Source of the DNA: VAZQ01 sp963721005 | GTDB taxonomy: Bacteria; Pseudomonadota; Alphaproteobacteria; Rhizobiales; Xanthobacteraceae | NCBI GenBank assembly: GCA_963721005.1 | Contig: CAVRHR010000005.1 | Location: forward strand, 1,736,001-1,800,000 | Direction of reading: 5' to 3' | Length of the DNA stretch: 64,000 nucleotides | In this document: positions 45,115 through 54,331 of the stretch, in pieces | Layout: the number at the start of each line of letters is the position of its first letter | Position numbering within the stretch: position 1 is the stretch's first letter | Position numbers and translations under genes: made by a program | The notes under the pieces: model-generated | What the model saw: only the letters and a program-made list of their open reading frames with translations | Database searches by the model: none | What the model was told of the DNA's origin: nothing

Positions 45115-45473
45115 AGGAGTGTCGTGGTTGTTGGTGCCTGTCCGGAATCTGGGCTTTTCGACGGAATCACCGATCCCATGAACCGCACGCTATATGTCGA
45201 GCTCGAGGGACGGAGCGTGCTGCGGCTCAGCGGCGTGTCGGCACCGCCACCGCTGACGCCACCAGATTTTTCATTGCTAGACCTTGCATCGATCCTGAGC
45301 GAGGCCTGATTTCAGCTCGAAAAATCCGGTTGGGCGAGTTGCGAGTGATTCGCGGCGCCCCCATTGCATTTTCGGTCGTCGCAGATTTCCAGCCGCTGTA
45401 CTTGGCATCGACCACCGCGCTTGCGCCGCGCCATCCCGTAAGGGCGGCTCCGGCGGATTTCGTTCTGTAATGA

Positions 45474-45505
45474 AAAGGCCCCGGGCGTGAACGCCTGGGG
45501 CCTTT
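45474..45505 (-). terminator. Terminator after the 45530-46333 porin gene
   Basis: AAAGGCCCC-GGGCG and CGCC-T-GGGGCCTTT pair around TGAA. On the minus strand the stem is followed by TTTTCATT, giving a factor-independent terminator 25 bases past the porin stop codon. Confidence 0.75.
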
Positions 45506-45529
45506 AACGACGGAACCAATTGGAAGCTA

Positions 45530-46333
45530 TCAACCGCCGATCCGATAGTTCACACCGACGCGCACGATGTTGTCGGTGATACGGCTGCTGGTGTTCATCA
45601 GTGTGAACACACCAGGGCCGGTGAAGCCGCTACTGACGGAACCGAGGTCCACATAGAGATACTCGACCTTCGCGGTCCATGGGCCGAAGACTGACCATTC
45701 AGCACCGGCGCCGATGGTCCAGCCGAGCCTGGTGGTGGAGGTGCTGGCACCTGCGGTGGTCGATCCAACCACCGGCCCCCCTGGGAAGGCGACCACAGCG
45801 GTGAGCGCAGCGTTCGTGTCCACTTCCCCGTAGGCCAACCCACCAGTCGCGTAAAGCAGCCAAGTGGGCGTCGGCGTGAGGCCGACGCGGCCGCGCAGCG
45901 TCCCGAACCATGGCAGCTTTTGCTCGACGCTCCCGCTGCCCGTCACGCATGGGAGCGCTGCGGCGCCGGGTGGAGGACAAAGGGTGGGAGTGCCGAAGCC
46001 GAATGTCCCCTTCTGGCCGGTCGCCTGGATGTCGGTCTCAATCCCGAACACCCACGTCTGCACCTGCCAATTGTAGCCAATCTGGCCGCCGCCCAGCCAT
46101 CCGTTCATGTTCTGTGACACGGAGCCGGCCGGCACACCCGTAACCGTAAAATCGGTGCGTGACTGTCCCCAGCTGTAACCGCCGTTGAGGCCAATGTAGA
46201 AGCCGGCCCAGCTATAGACGGGGGCCATGACCGGGGCCTTCGTGAGCATCGGTCGTGGCGTCAAATCGGCCGCATTTGCAGAACCAAGGGCCAGCGCAAC
46301 GAGCGCGCTTCCCGCAAATACAAGTCGTTTCAT
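45530..46333 (-). CDS. Omp31-like outer-membrane beta-barrel protein
   Basis: A 267-residue porin-like protein with a signal peptide (LVFAGSALVALALGSANA), then the family start ADLTPRPMLTKAPVMAPVYS and WAGFYIGLNGGYSWG. Alternating strands end each hairpin (GGGQIGYNWQVQTWVFGIET, TLRGRVGLTPTPTWLLYATG, WSVFGPWTAKVEYLYVDLG) and the last strand is VRVGVNYRIGG. Such 8-stranded barrels are abundant in bradyrhizobial outer membranes. GGAGGG precedes the ATG. Confidence 0.9.
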   Translation of the reverse strand: MKRLVFAGSALVALALGSANAADLTPRPMLTKAPVMAPVYSWAGFYIGLNGGYSWGQSRTDFTVTGVPAGSVSQNMNGWLGGGQIGYNWQVQTWVFGIETDIQATGQKGTFGFGTPTLCPPPGAAALPCVTGSGSVEQKLPWFGTLRGRVGLTPTPTWLLYATGGLAYGEVDTNAALTAVVAFPGGPVVGSTTAGASTSTTRLGWTIGAGAEWSVFGPWTAKVEYLYVDLGSVSSGFTGPGVFTLMNTSSRITDNIVRVGVNYRIGG

Positions 46334-46481
46334 AGCGCCCTCCTACCCTGTGAATCTTAGGCCAGATTGCCTGCTTGGGGGCTAGATTACCTGCTTGGAC
46401 CTTTGAGGTCTGTTACCTTAGCGTTGCCTTTCTCATAATTTCAGGACCTGCGATAATTCTGCAACACAAGGCCCACATCGC

Positions 46482-46700
46482 ATAAATCGGAGACTGTCGC
46501 AGAAGGCGCCAATTCCCGATTTTCACGACCGGGATGCCAGCCAGCCCGGCGATTCCGGATCGGTCCGGGTGGATGCGGCGAGCGGCCGGGCGATAGGCCT
46601 GCATTTCGCCAGCGAGGACGATCCGGGTCCACTCAACGAATTCGCACTCGCCCGTGCCCTACCCGCTCTCGGCGATACGCTTGATGTCGGCCCCGCCACG
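46482..46700 (+). pseudogene. Fragment of a trypsin-like serine protease
   Basis: The plus frame reads QKAPIPDFHDRDASQPGDSG then SVRVDAASGRAIGLHFASED. The GDSGS motif at 46548-46562 carries the catalytic Ser of the chymotrypsin fold and GLHFASE is the strand after it. His and Asp regions are absent, and the frame soon leaves the fold and ends antisense to another gene. Confidence 0.5.
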
Positions 46701-46773
46701 CCGCCGCTGACGTTTGACGCGGTAGTCGTCCGCCGCCCCCTCCCCTTTCGGCCCGAGTACGAGCGGCACTATT

Positions 46774-47232
46774 TCAATCTCGCGCCGGGATTTCGCCCGA
46801 ATGTCCTCCGTCCGAAGGAACTGCGACAGAGTGTGGGTTTTCGGCAGGTAGATCCACCTTCTTTTCCACTTGACGATGAAAAATATTCACCACCTTCTTT
46901 GCCTCATGCAGCGTCGCTTTTCGCCATCGAATCTCTTTGCGCTCAATGCCGCTGAAACTGACCAGAAAGCGAACATCCTCAGCTTGCAAATAAAATAGGG
47001 CCGGCGTGTCCGCGGCGCTCGTATCCATCGAAGGTCCTGCGAAATCAATTCGACCGGTAGGCATCCAATCGTGGATCACTTTCCCCTCGTGCCCGAGAGG
47101 TAATGGAGCGGCGCCGGCACGCCGTGCCACCAAGTAACCGACAACGGCTATAATCGAAAGTATAGCCAATCCTATCCAGAACATTGAGCTGGCACCCGCG
47201 TCCCGAAGGAGATCTGATGTGAACGTGCCCAT
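46774..47232 (-). CDS. Membrane-anchored hypothetical protein
   Basis: A 152-residue product with one helix near the N-terminus (ASSMFWIGLAILSIIAVVGY, residues 15-34) and a soluble part (VIHDWMPTGRIDFAGPSMDT, ALFYLQAEDVRFLVSFSGIE, LHEAKKVVNIFHRQVEKKVD). GGGAGACTCACT lies before the ATG. The family is not recognised. It follows the OB-fold gene on the same strand by about 115 bases. Confidence 0.7.
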   Translation of the reverse strand: MGTFTSDLLRDAGASSMFWIGLAILSIIAVVGYLVARRAGAAPLPLGHEGKVIHDWMPTGRIDFAGPSMDTSAADTPALFYLQAEDVRFLVSFSGIERKEIRWRKATLHEAKKVVNIFHRQVEKKVDLPAENPHSVAVPSDGGHSGEIPARD

Positions 47233-47347
47233 AGTGAGTCTCCCAGAGGGTGAACGGCTCGCGCCCGAGAATCGAGGACGTGATGGATTTGGATCGAATC
47301 GGTCCGTCGCGCAAGGATGGGTTCTGCAATGCCGCCTGAAAACATGG

Positions 47348-47752
47348 TCATTTTTCTCTTAGCTGCGTTGGATCATGCAGGATTATTTCAGGAGTGCCCT
47401 GGTAGAGAGATATCTCTCCCGTAACGCAGACGTTCTTTTCCCGCATTGAGGTCTCGGGCATTCCGAATTTTGACCGGTCGTTTCCGAGGATGACCGCTGT
47501 GAAGATTTGACCAGGGTATGGTTTGCCGAGGTCAAGAAAGGTCGGTGCCATCGGGGCATTTGCCGCATACGTCGCTGAGGCGACCACCCCGCACACCGTG
47601 GCTTCCTCACCGACATGATTCCGCGCCTGCTCGGGGGTGAGGAGAGCCGCATGGGCGGCAATCGGACAGCCGATGAGCAAGGCGAAACCGAATACCCTGT
47701 GGAATCGAGGCACAGTGGCTGAGATCGGCGCGGTGCGGATTCTGAGCTCCAT
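47348..47752 (-). CDS. Exported OB-fold protein
   Basis: From the ATG at 47752, after TAAGGAGGCAG, a 134-residue product has a signal peptide (FHRVFGFALLIGCPIAAHA) and an OB-fold: NHVGEEATVCGVVASATYAA, PTFLDLGKPYPGQIFTAVIL, KNVCVTGEISLYQGTPEIIL. This is the small secreted tRNA-binding/nucleic-acid OB type that includes YdeI-like domains, with two cysteines that may pair. Role in the periplasm unknown. Confidence 0.75.
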   Translation of the reverse strand: MELRIRTAPISATVPRFHRVFGFALLIGCPIAAHAALLTPEQARNHVGEEATVCGVVASATYAANAPMAPTFLDLGKPYPGQIFTAVILGNDRSKFGMPETSMREKNVCVTGEISLYQGTPEIILHDPTQLREK

Positions 47753-48090
47753 CTGCCTCCTTACCCCCCCAACATCGCCATGAACGCGGCGCTTCGATAA
47801 GCCAAAAGCAATAATATCGCCGGGGATACGGGGCCGGTTTCCCGCCGACACCCCGGGCCGCCAATTCACTATGAGCCTGATTCGGGGATAAACGGCCTGC
47901 AAATTTCGTGTGGCTGGCGGCTGCGGGGGGATGGAGATACGTCACAGGTGGCCCCCGCCCGGAACGCCTGGCGCAAGGCCCGCACGTCCCTGGCTTTCAG
48001 CTCACGGCGGACATGAGCACTGTTCGTAATGTTTGAATACGGCGGCGACGATGCCTGCAGCCTGTCATCGATTGTGGTTTTCGGAGATTA
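47753..48090. other. Intergenic, no gene seen
   Basis: Nothing is supported besides the terminator that begins at its right edge. Confidence 0.45.
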
Positions 48091-48124
48091 ACAAGAAAAC
48101 ACCCCGGGTGGGTTACCCGGGGCG
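48091..48124 (-). terminator. Terminator after the 48166-48927 porin gene
   Basis: On the minus strand CGCCCCGGGT-AACCC-ACCCGGGGTG forms a 10-bp stem followed by TTTTCTTGTT. This is a classic factor-independent terminator 40 bases past the stop codon. Confidence 0.85.
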
Positions 48125-48165
48125 TGACGCGCTCGCGGCTTGTGTCTTGTTCGGCCCGAAGCGCC

Positions 48166-48927
48166 CTACATACCGTACATGCCGAACCTGTAGTTTATTC
48201 CAACCTTCGCCATCTGAATGCTGTTGCCCCCGGTGGTGAAAGTGTCTGCAGCAAGGAATACGGAGCCAGCCGGAACAGTGAAGGTTCGTCCGCTCAGCCC
48301 CAGATAGTCATACTCGAACTTCGCCGACCAATTGCCGGCGAAAGCCCATTCGATGCCAGCCCCCACCAGCCACCCGCTTGCCGTATTGCTGTTGGAACCC
48401 GTGATCGATGCGCCGGTCGTCACATTCGTGACGGTGAAACCATTGTTGCCAACCCAACCACCCCCAGCCTTGCCGTAGAATAGTACGCGGTCAACTGCCA
48501 CGCCAAACCGGGCAGCCGCGGTGGCGATCCATGTGTCATTGGAACTCACCCGGATGGTCTGTCCGAGACCCGGGACGAACACTCCATTTCCGGTATTATT
48601 GTTGTTCGCCCCCCAGTCGAAGTCCCCTTCGACGCCGAGAACGAAATTGTTGATCTGGTAATTGAGCCCGAGCTGGCCGCCGCCGATGAAGGTGCCGTTG
48701 TTGCTCCCATTATCGAAGTTGACGCCGAAGAGGCTGTCGGTCACGCCATGTCGTGCCCAGGCTCCGCCGATATTGCCGCCGATGTAAAATCCGGTCCAGC
48801 TAAAGACCGGCGCCATCATCGGCGCCTTGGTGTAAACCGGCGCCGGCTTGAGATCAGCTGCACTTGCAGCAACCGGAATGGTCAGCAACGCCAATGCCGC
48901 TACGCTCGAATGAAAACCCGCTCGCAT
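48166..48927 (-). CDS. Omp31-like outer-membrane beta-barrel protein
   Basis: The 253-residue barrel has a signal peptide (SSVAALALLTIPVAASA), the family start ADLKPAPVYTKAPMMAPVFS and WTGFYIGGNIGGAWARHGVT. Later strands include GQLGLNYQINNFVLGVEGDF, LVGAGIEWAFAGNWSAKFEY and a final IQMAKVGINYRFGMYGM. It is a paralogue of the protein at 45530-46333. GGGAGACATCCC precedes the ATG. Ends at a strong terminator. Confidence 0.9.
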   Translation of the reverse strand: MRAGFHSSVAALALLTIPVAASAADLKPAPVYTKAPMMAPVFSWTGFYIGGNIGGAWARHGVTDSLFGVNFDNGSNNGTFIGGGQLGLNYQINNFVLGVEGDFDWGANNNNTGNGVFVPGLGQTIRVSSNDTWIATAAARFGVAVDRVLFYGKAGGGWVGNNGFTVTNVTTGASITGSNSNTASGWLVGAGIEWAFAGNWSAKFEYDYLGLSGRTFTVPAGSVFLAADTFTTGGNSIQMAKVGINYRFGMYGM

Positions 48928-49512
48928 GGGATGTCTCCCGTTTGGATTGAACTACGGTGACCTTAGGACAAACAAATTACCGGAATATGGCTTTAGGGGG
49001 ATATCCACCGAGTGTAGCGAGATAAAACCCGGGTGATGCATAATTGCATCGGAGCGGTGCTTCTATACCAGAGGCGAGCCTTGAACAAAGTTTCTTGGCG
49101 GGTGATTGTCGCGACAGCGCGAGTTTGGTTCGGGCAGCCCTTGGAATCGCCTATTCAATAGGTGAGCCAGAACACAAACGGGCGGTTAACATTTAGCTCA
49201 GGCGTCGCGGATTCGGTTTGACAGGCATCTCCGACCAGTTCGCGAGTGCTCGGTGACCGTGACCGTATTCGGCAAGCTCAAGCAAACGCGCCACACCGCC
49301 GTACCACCGGGGTATGATGTTATATTCATACCCCAGGTGCAGCCTGAAACTCAGCGCGCGGACCTGATGTGGCGAACGACGCGGAGGGGGCGTTCGCCAT
49401 TGTTGCTAAACAATCACACCCGCGCTCTTTTTGGCGCCAGCTCCTTATCTGCTGGCCTTGGGCCACGGTTCCGCTCTCATTACCGTTCAGTTCTCGGGAG
49501 AGGAGAGCCAAC
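48928..49512. other. Intergenic with an operator-like palindrome
   Basis: No gene is supported. A 9-bp palindrome lies at 49309-49334. This stretch holds the divergent promoters of the porin and rlpA. Confidence 0.45.
49309..49334. promoter_or_regulatory. Operator-like palindrome upstream of rlpA
   Basis: GGGGTATGA (49309-49317) and TCATACCCC (49326-49334) are perfect inverted repeats with the 8-base spacer TGTTATAT, 178 bases before the rlpA ATG. The overlapping text TACCACCGGGGTA also resembles CsoR/FrmR-type operators. No regulator gene is nearby. Confidence 0.4.
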
Positions 49513-50067
49513 ATGCCTTATATCAGCTGGTCCGGCCCAACCCGCGCCCTTCCTGATTGGTCTAATGTCTCCTTTACCGATGTTTATCAGGTGCTCGCCG
49601 TCGTCCTGACAGCGGCGACGCTTGCGGCGTGTGCACGGTCCTCGGTTACTGCTGGCAGCTCTGCATTGGCTCCCGGCAGACAGGCGCCAATGGAATCTCG
49701 CACGAAAGAATCATCTGTGGGTAACAAGCAGGTGGCGGTCGTTTCGAAAGGGCATCTTCCGTCGGCGATCAATGAACATGCAGGAGAGACACGAGACGGA
49801 TCGTATGGACTTGCCAGTTTTTACGGAAATGAGTCACAAACCGCGAGTGGCGAAAGGTTTGATGCCCAGGGATTGACCGCTGCCCACCGCACGCTGCCCT
49901 TCGGCACGCGGGTGCGCGTCACCAATCACAGCAATGGGCGCTCCGTGGTTGTGACCATCAATGACCGTGGGCCATTCGTGCGCGGCCGCATCATCGACGT
50001 CACGCCGGCCGCCGCGCACGTGCTCGGAATGTCAGGACTGGCGCCGGTCACGGTCGAGCGCGAATAA
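49513..50067 (+). CDS. rlpA: RlpA-like septal-ring lipoprotein
   Basis: A 184-residue product whose N-terminal hydrophobic segment ends in a lipobox (LTAATLAACARSS, Cys lipidated). The double-psi beta-barrel occupies the C-terminal half: GLASFYGNESQTASGERFDA, TAAHRTLPFGTRVRVTNHSN and INDRGPFVRGRIIDVTPAAA, with the catalytic-type Asp and His in place. RlpA cleaves naked peptidoglycan glycan strands. GGGAGAGGAGAGCC precedes the ATG. The SPOR domain is absent. It faces a lytic transglycosylase gene convergently. Confidence 0.88.
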   Translation: MPYISWSGPTRALPDWSNVSFTDVYQVLAVVLTAATLAACARSSVTAGSSALAPGRQAPMESRTKESSVGNKQVAVVSKGHLPSAINEHAGETRDGSYGLASFYGNESQTASGERFDAQGLTAAHRTLPFGTRVRVTNHSNGRSVVVTINDRGPFVRGRIIDVTPAAAHVLGMSGLAPVTVERE

Positions 50068-50151
50068 TTGCTCCAGCGAGCGGTAACCTCTGCGATCTGG
50101 CTGGCGTCAGAGCCACGCATCCGCCTCGTGTGCTGGCGCGGCGCCCGCCAC

Positions 50152-52386
50152 TCAATTCTTGCGAGAGGCTTCTTCGACCCCGTCTGGTGCGGCATCCGAC
50201 CTGATCGCGGCCGGGCGGTGCAGATTGGGCTCACGCGTCACGATATCGGCGCCGAAACGCGCCCGGTAGATTTGAAGGTTCTCCATCACCCGCTGGACGT
50301 AGTTACGCGTCTCGGCCAGCGGTATGCGCTCGACCCAATCCACCGCATCGACCTTGGGATCGCGCGGATCGCCGTGTTGGGCGACCCATTCCTTCACCCG
50401 GCCGCGCCCGGCATTGTAGCCCGCGAACGTCATGATGTAGGAGCCGCGATACTCCTTGAACAGGCCGGCAACCTCGGCCGCTCCCATCTGGGTGTTGTAG
50501 ACGGAGTCGGTCACCATGCGCTGCCAATCGAAGGTGGCGCCGAACCGCTTGGCGGTGTCGCGGCCCGCCTCGGGGGTGACCTGCATCAGACCGACCGCCT
50601 TGGCGGGCGAGAGGTCCTGCGGGTTGAAGGAGCTCTCGGTGCGAACCACCGAATAGACGATGCTGCGATCGAGCGGCGGCCCGACCGGTTTGTAGGCCGG
50701 CACGCCGATGTCCGGAAAAGCATACCAGTCCAGGGCGAGGCCGCGCGCCAGCGCCGTCTTGCCGATGAGGAGCATCGCGCGGGCATCATCGTGGTCCGCA
50801 GCGAGCTGACAGAGAGCCGTCAGCGCCGCGAGATCGCTGCTCGTCTCGGCAAGGTCGCTCACGAAGGCGAGGGCAAGCTCGCGCTCATTCATCTCATAAA
50901 GGAGATCGGCGGCCCGAACGAGCGCCTGGCCGCTGCCGGTCCGCGGCCCTGCCGGCGGGGGTCTCAACTCAATCTCGCCGAGGCCGATGCGGGCGCGCGC
51001 CAGCTGGCCGTAATAGGCCGTGGGATATCGCGCCGCCGCCTGGTACTGGACACGCATGTCGTCGAACTGATCGGCCGCCTCTGCGGCGCGACCGCGCCAG
51101 TACGCCGCCCGCGCGCGCACGATCGGATCGTCCGAGCCTTCGTCGATGCGCGCGAAATGGCCCAGCGCGGTCGCCGAGTCCGACAGGAAGCGCAGCGCGA
51201 TCCATCCCGCCAGGAAGTGAAACTCGGCCCGGTAATAGGGATTGGCGGGAACGGCAGCCTTGAGCACGACCTGATAGGCGGTCTTGGCATCGCCGAGATC
51301 GATGAGCCGGCGGGCCAGCAGGCGAAGCTCGCGCCACCATTCATCGGTGTCCTGGCGCCCGAGATCCTCCTGCGCAACACCGAGCACCAGGTGGGCGGCC
51401 GCAGCCGCATGGTCGGCATGCATCAGAGAGTGCAGCCGGCACAGCGCATAGCCCGGATCCCGCGCCTGGCTCGGCACGTCGTCGAGGAGTTTTCCGCCGT
51501 TGCCGGCGTTCGTCTTGACGGCGCTGCACGCCTTGACCACCGCCATCTGGTCGTTGCCGAGGCGCTTGGCGGCGCGCATGGCCCCGCCGAGGTCCTTGGC
51601 GCCGATGCGTCGGTCCATGCGGGCAAGATGATCGGCGGGACCGAGCATGTCGCGGAAGAGATCGAGCACGGCGGCTTCCGCGTCGGTCGACAGCTCAGCC
51701 GATCTCCATACCGATTGAACTTCGCGTTCGGCACCCGCGCGATCGCCTTCGCCGGCCAGTGTGCGCGCGAGCGCCAACCGTCCATACGGGCTCGTCGGCT
51801 CGCCATCGAGAAATCGACGCACCGTGGTACCGTCACGCCGCTCCTGCCAGAGCCTGACCTCCGCACGCCGGCGCAGCAAAGGGATGCTCGGCCATTCCGG
51901 GTTGGCCCCGATGAAGGCGGCATAACGGTCAAATCGGGCGGTGCTCTCCGGCTGCCGCAGGAGGACCCACTCCACGAGCTTCTGTGCAGCGGGATTGTCG
52001 ATCGTAGCCGCTAGCCTGGTCGCATCGTCCGCCTTGTTATGTCGCACCAGGTCGATCGCTTGCTTGGTCGCGACGGCATCGGGCGAAAGCGAAACCACTA
52101 CCGCGTCGGCGGAGGCCGGTCGGGCTTTCGGCAGGGGAACGGCGGATGCGCGGCCGGCCACGTGTGCTGCAGTGCCTGACTTCGCCTCGAGCGCCCCAGA
52201 GCCCTGCTTGTGTTGCTGCGCTTCTGCCGCCGCGCTTTGCCGGGGCGACTGCTTATGGTGCGGAGCGGAGAAGGCGTGCCCGGCCGAGAGCGCTGCCATG
52301 GCTGACCCCAGCAGCCAAGCCAGCGTCAGCACTGATCGCCGCGTGATACCACGGCGATCGAGAGCGGCCGGGCAAATTCGCCCCAA
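50152..52386 (-). CDS. Soluble lytic murein transglycosylase (Slt70-like)
   Basis: A 744-residue periplasmic enzyme. A signal segment (SVLTLAWLLGSAMAALSAGH) and a low-complexity linker precede a large helical superhelix (about 100-560). The C-terminal SLT domain carries the catalytic Glu in SVVRTESSFNPQDLSPAKAV and GLMQVTPEAG, AGYNAGRGRVKEW, then ETRNYVQRVMENLQIYRARF. It cuts glycan strands to 1,6-anhydro products. The frame opens at a TTG (52386); a GTG nearer the signal peptide is also possible. Confidence 0.9.
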   Translation of the reverse strand: MGRICPAALDRRGITRRSVLTLAWLLGSAMAALSAGHAFSAPHHKQSPRQSAAAEAQQHKQGSGALEAKSGTAAHVAGRASAVPLPKARPASADAVVVSLSPDAVATKQAIDLVRHNKADDATRLAATIDNPAAQKLVEWVLLRQPESTARFDRYAAFIGANPEWPSIPLLRRRAEVRLWQERRDGTTVRRFLDGEPTSPYGRLALARTLAGEGDRAGAEREVQSVWRSAELSTDAEAAVLDLFRDMLGPADHLARMDRRIGAKDLGGAMRAAKRLGNDQMAVVKACSAVKTNAGNGGKLLDDVPSQARDPGYALCRLHSLMHADHAAAAAHLVLGVAQEDLGRQDTDEWWRELRLLARRLIDLGDAKTAYQVVLKAAVPANPYYRAEFHFLAGWIALRFLSDSATALGHFARIDEGSDDPIVRARAAYWRGRAAEAADQFDDMRVQYQAAARYPTAYYGQLARARIGLGEIELRPPPAGPRTGSGQALVRAADLLYEMNERELALAFVSDLAETSSDLAALTALCQLAADHDDARAMLLIGKTALARGLALDWYAFPDIGVPAYKPVGPPLDRSIVYSVVRTESSFNPQDLSPAKAVGLMQVTPEAGRDTAKRFGATFDWQRMVTDSVYNTQMGAAEVAGLFKEYRGSYIMTFAGYNAGRGRVKEWVAQHGDPRDPKVDAVDWVERIPLAETRNYVQRVMENLQIYRARFGADIVTREPNLHRPAAIRSDAAPDGVEEASRKN

Positions 52387-52711
52387 CCTTGGCTCGCTGG
52401 CGTCGATGGCCCCAATCCTTTCCCAGAGGAATGCAGTTTAGCACGCGATTTTGCTCGTCGTGAAGCCGGCGCGGTTTGCCGAGGTATTAACGTAGCGGTC
52501 TAGCACGAACGGAGCCCCGGGATCACCGCACGATCTCGCGGGGCGCAACCCGGCTTTGGCTGCCTACAACCCCTTGGCGGTCCTTCCGAAAATGTTGGAC
52601 CGGACGCATAAAAACGGGAACCATCCGCCGGTCGCAGTTATTCGTTCACTCTAACCGGTTATCATTGGCTCGCGCACGAGGCCGCGGGCGGCGTTTCAGT
52701 CGGAACTTTGC
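52387..52711. other. Intergenic, divergent promoter region
   Basis: It separates the transglycosylase and the L,D-transpeptidase genes, which diverge from here. No gene or clear motif was seen. Confidence 0.45.
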
Positions 52712-54331
52712 ATGAAAAACCAATTCGCGATGGGGCAATCCTTCGCCGTTCGCCGGCCGGGCTTCGGGCTTCGGGCTTTGCACTATGGCGGGCCAGGGTC
52801 CCTCCATCGCTTGCGGAACGAACGAGGACGTTTCGACGGACAGGCCGCGGCGATCCGACGGTGGTGGCCCCGCGTCCTTGTGACGCCCGCGGTCATTGCC
52901 GCACTGACGGCGCTGACCGCGGCATCGCCCGCCGTTGCCGCGGCAAATCAGGCGCATCGCACCCGCGTCGTCGAGGCGACGGCACCGCGCGCTGCCGGCG
53001 AGCCGATCATGGGAATCGTGTCGCTAAAGAGCCAGCAGTTGACCCTCTACGACGCCGACGGCTGGACCCTGCGCGCACCAGTGTCGAGCGGCACGACCGG
53101 ACGCGAGACGCCGGCCGGCGTCTTCAGCGTCCTCGAGAAAGACAAGGACCATCATTCGAACCTCTATGACGACGCCTGGATGCCGAACATGCAGCGCATT
53201 ACCTGGTCGGGCATCGCGCTGCACGGCGGGCCGCTGCCCGGATATCCGGCCTCGCACGGCTGCGTGCGGATGCCCTACGACTTTGCCGAGCGGCTCTTCG
53301 ACAAGACGCGGACTGGCATGCGCGTGATCGTGGCGCCGAATGATCCGGAGCCGGTCGCGTTTACCCATCCGGCGCTGTTCGCGCCGAGCGCTGAGGCCAT
53401 CGCGGCTGCGCCGCCGCGCGCCGAAACGCTTGCCCGCGAGGCAACCGAGGCCGCCAAGATGGCCGACGAGGCCAAGAGCGCCGCCGCGGTCGCGACGCGC
53501 GAGACGGCATCGCTCGCGGCGTCGCTGCGCAAGCTGGAAGCGCTCAAGTCCCGCGCCGATGCCGAGCTCGCCGCCGCCGAGAAGCGTCTCATCGCCGCCG
53601 AAACAGACCAGGCCAAGGCGCGTGCCGAAGACCTCAAGGCCAGGGCCGCCGCCAAGGCCGCGGAGCTGGAAATGCAGCTCGATACCGCCGCGTCCGCCGC
53701 AAAGGCGAAGCAAGATGCGGCCGCGGCCGCGCAGGAGATCGCCAACGCGGCGGAGGCCAAGCGCGCCGATGCCGCCAAGGCGGCGCGCGAGGCAAGGCTT
53801 TTGCTCGAGCCGGTTTCGATCTTCATCAGCCGCGCGACGCAGCGCCTCTATGTGCGGCGCGGCTTCGGGGCGTACCTCGACGTGCCTGTCACCGTCCGCG
53901 ATCCCGACCGGCGGATCGGCACGCATGTGTTCACGTCGGTGGCACGGACCGACGCGGGCCTGCGCTGGACCGCGGTCACGATCGACAGCGGAGACGACGC
54001 CAAGTCAGCGCTCGACCGCATCACCATCCCGCAGGACGTGGTCGATCGCATCGCGCCGACCGCCTTGCCACGATCCTCGATCATCGTCTCGGACGAGCCG
54101 CCCAACCGCGAGACCAACAATCGCACGGAGTTCGTCGTGGTGCTGAGCAACCAGCCGCAGGGCGGCCTCGCGATGCGCCGCCCGGCCCAAGCCCCCGTTG
54201 CGCGAGGCTGGGACTCACCCTACGGGGGGTCGCGCGGGCGCGGCGCCCAGTTCTACGATCCGCCGCCGTACGGCCGGTATCAGCGGCAGAACGGCCCATA
54301 CTATTATCAGCGGCAGCAGGGCTGGTGGTGA
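52712..54331 (+). CDS. L,D-transpeptidase with long coiled coil
   Basis: The 539-residue product has an N-terminal hydrophobic segment (PAVIAALTALTAASPAVAAA, about residues 59-78), a YkuD domain (about 100-215) with the active site ASHGCVRMPY and IALHGGPLPG, then an Ala/Glu/Lys-rich coiled coil (about 240-365), a beta-rich second domain (VSIFISRATQRLYVRRGFGA) and a Tyr/Gly/Arg-rich tail ending YYQRQQGWW. It should cross-link or anchor to peptidoglycan; the tail and coiled coil are unusual additions. Start ATG could also be at 52730. Confidence 0.85.
   Translation: MKNQFAMGQSFAVRRPGFGLRALHYGGPGSLHRLRNERGRFDGQAAAIRRWWPRVLVTPAVIAALTALTAASPAVAAANQAHRTRVVEATAPRAAGEPIMGIVSLKSQQLTLYDADGWTLRAPVSSGTTGRETPAGVFSVLEKDKDHHSNLYDDAWMPNMQRITWSGIALHGGPLPGYPASHGCVRMPYDFAERLFDKTRTGMRVIVAPNDPEPVAFTHPALFAPSAEAIAAAPPRAETLAREATEAAKMADEAKSAAAVATRETASLAASLRKLEALKSRADAELAAAEKRLIAAETDQAKARAEDLKARAAAKAAELEMQLDTAASAAKAKQDAAAAAQEIANAAEAKRADAAKAAREARLLLEPVSIFISRATQRLYVRRGFGAYLDVPVTVRDPDRRIGTHVFTSVARTDAGLRWTAVTIDSGDDAKSALDRITIPQDVVDRIAPTALPRSSIIVSDEPPNRETNNRTEFVVVLSNQPQGGLAMRRPAQAPVARGWDSPYGGSRGRGAQFYDPPPYGRYQRQNGPYYYQRQQGWW

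Noticed and set aside
45179..45309. 43-residue plus-strand frame ending DLASILSEA
   Set aside because: Composition is protein-like but there is no ribosome binding site and the opposite strand competes. Too little support.
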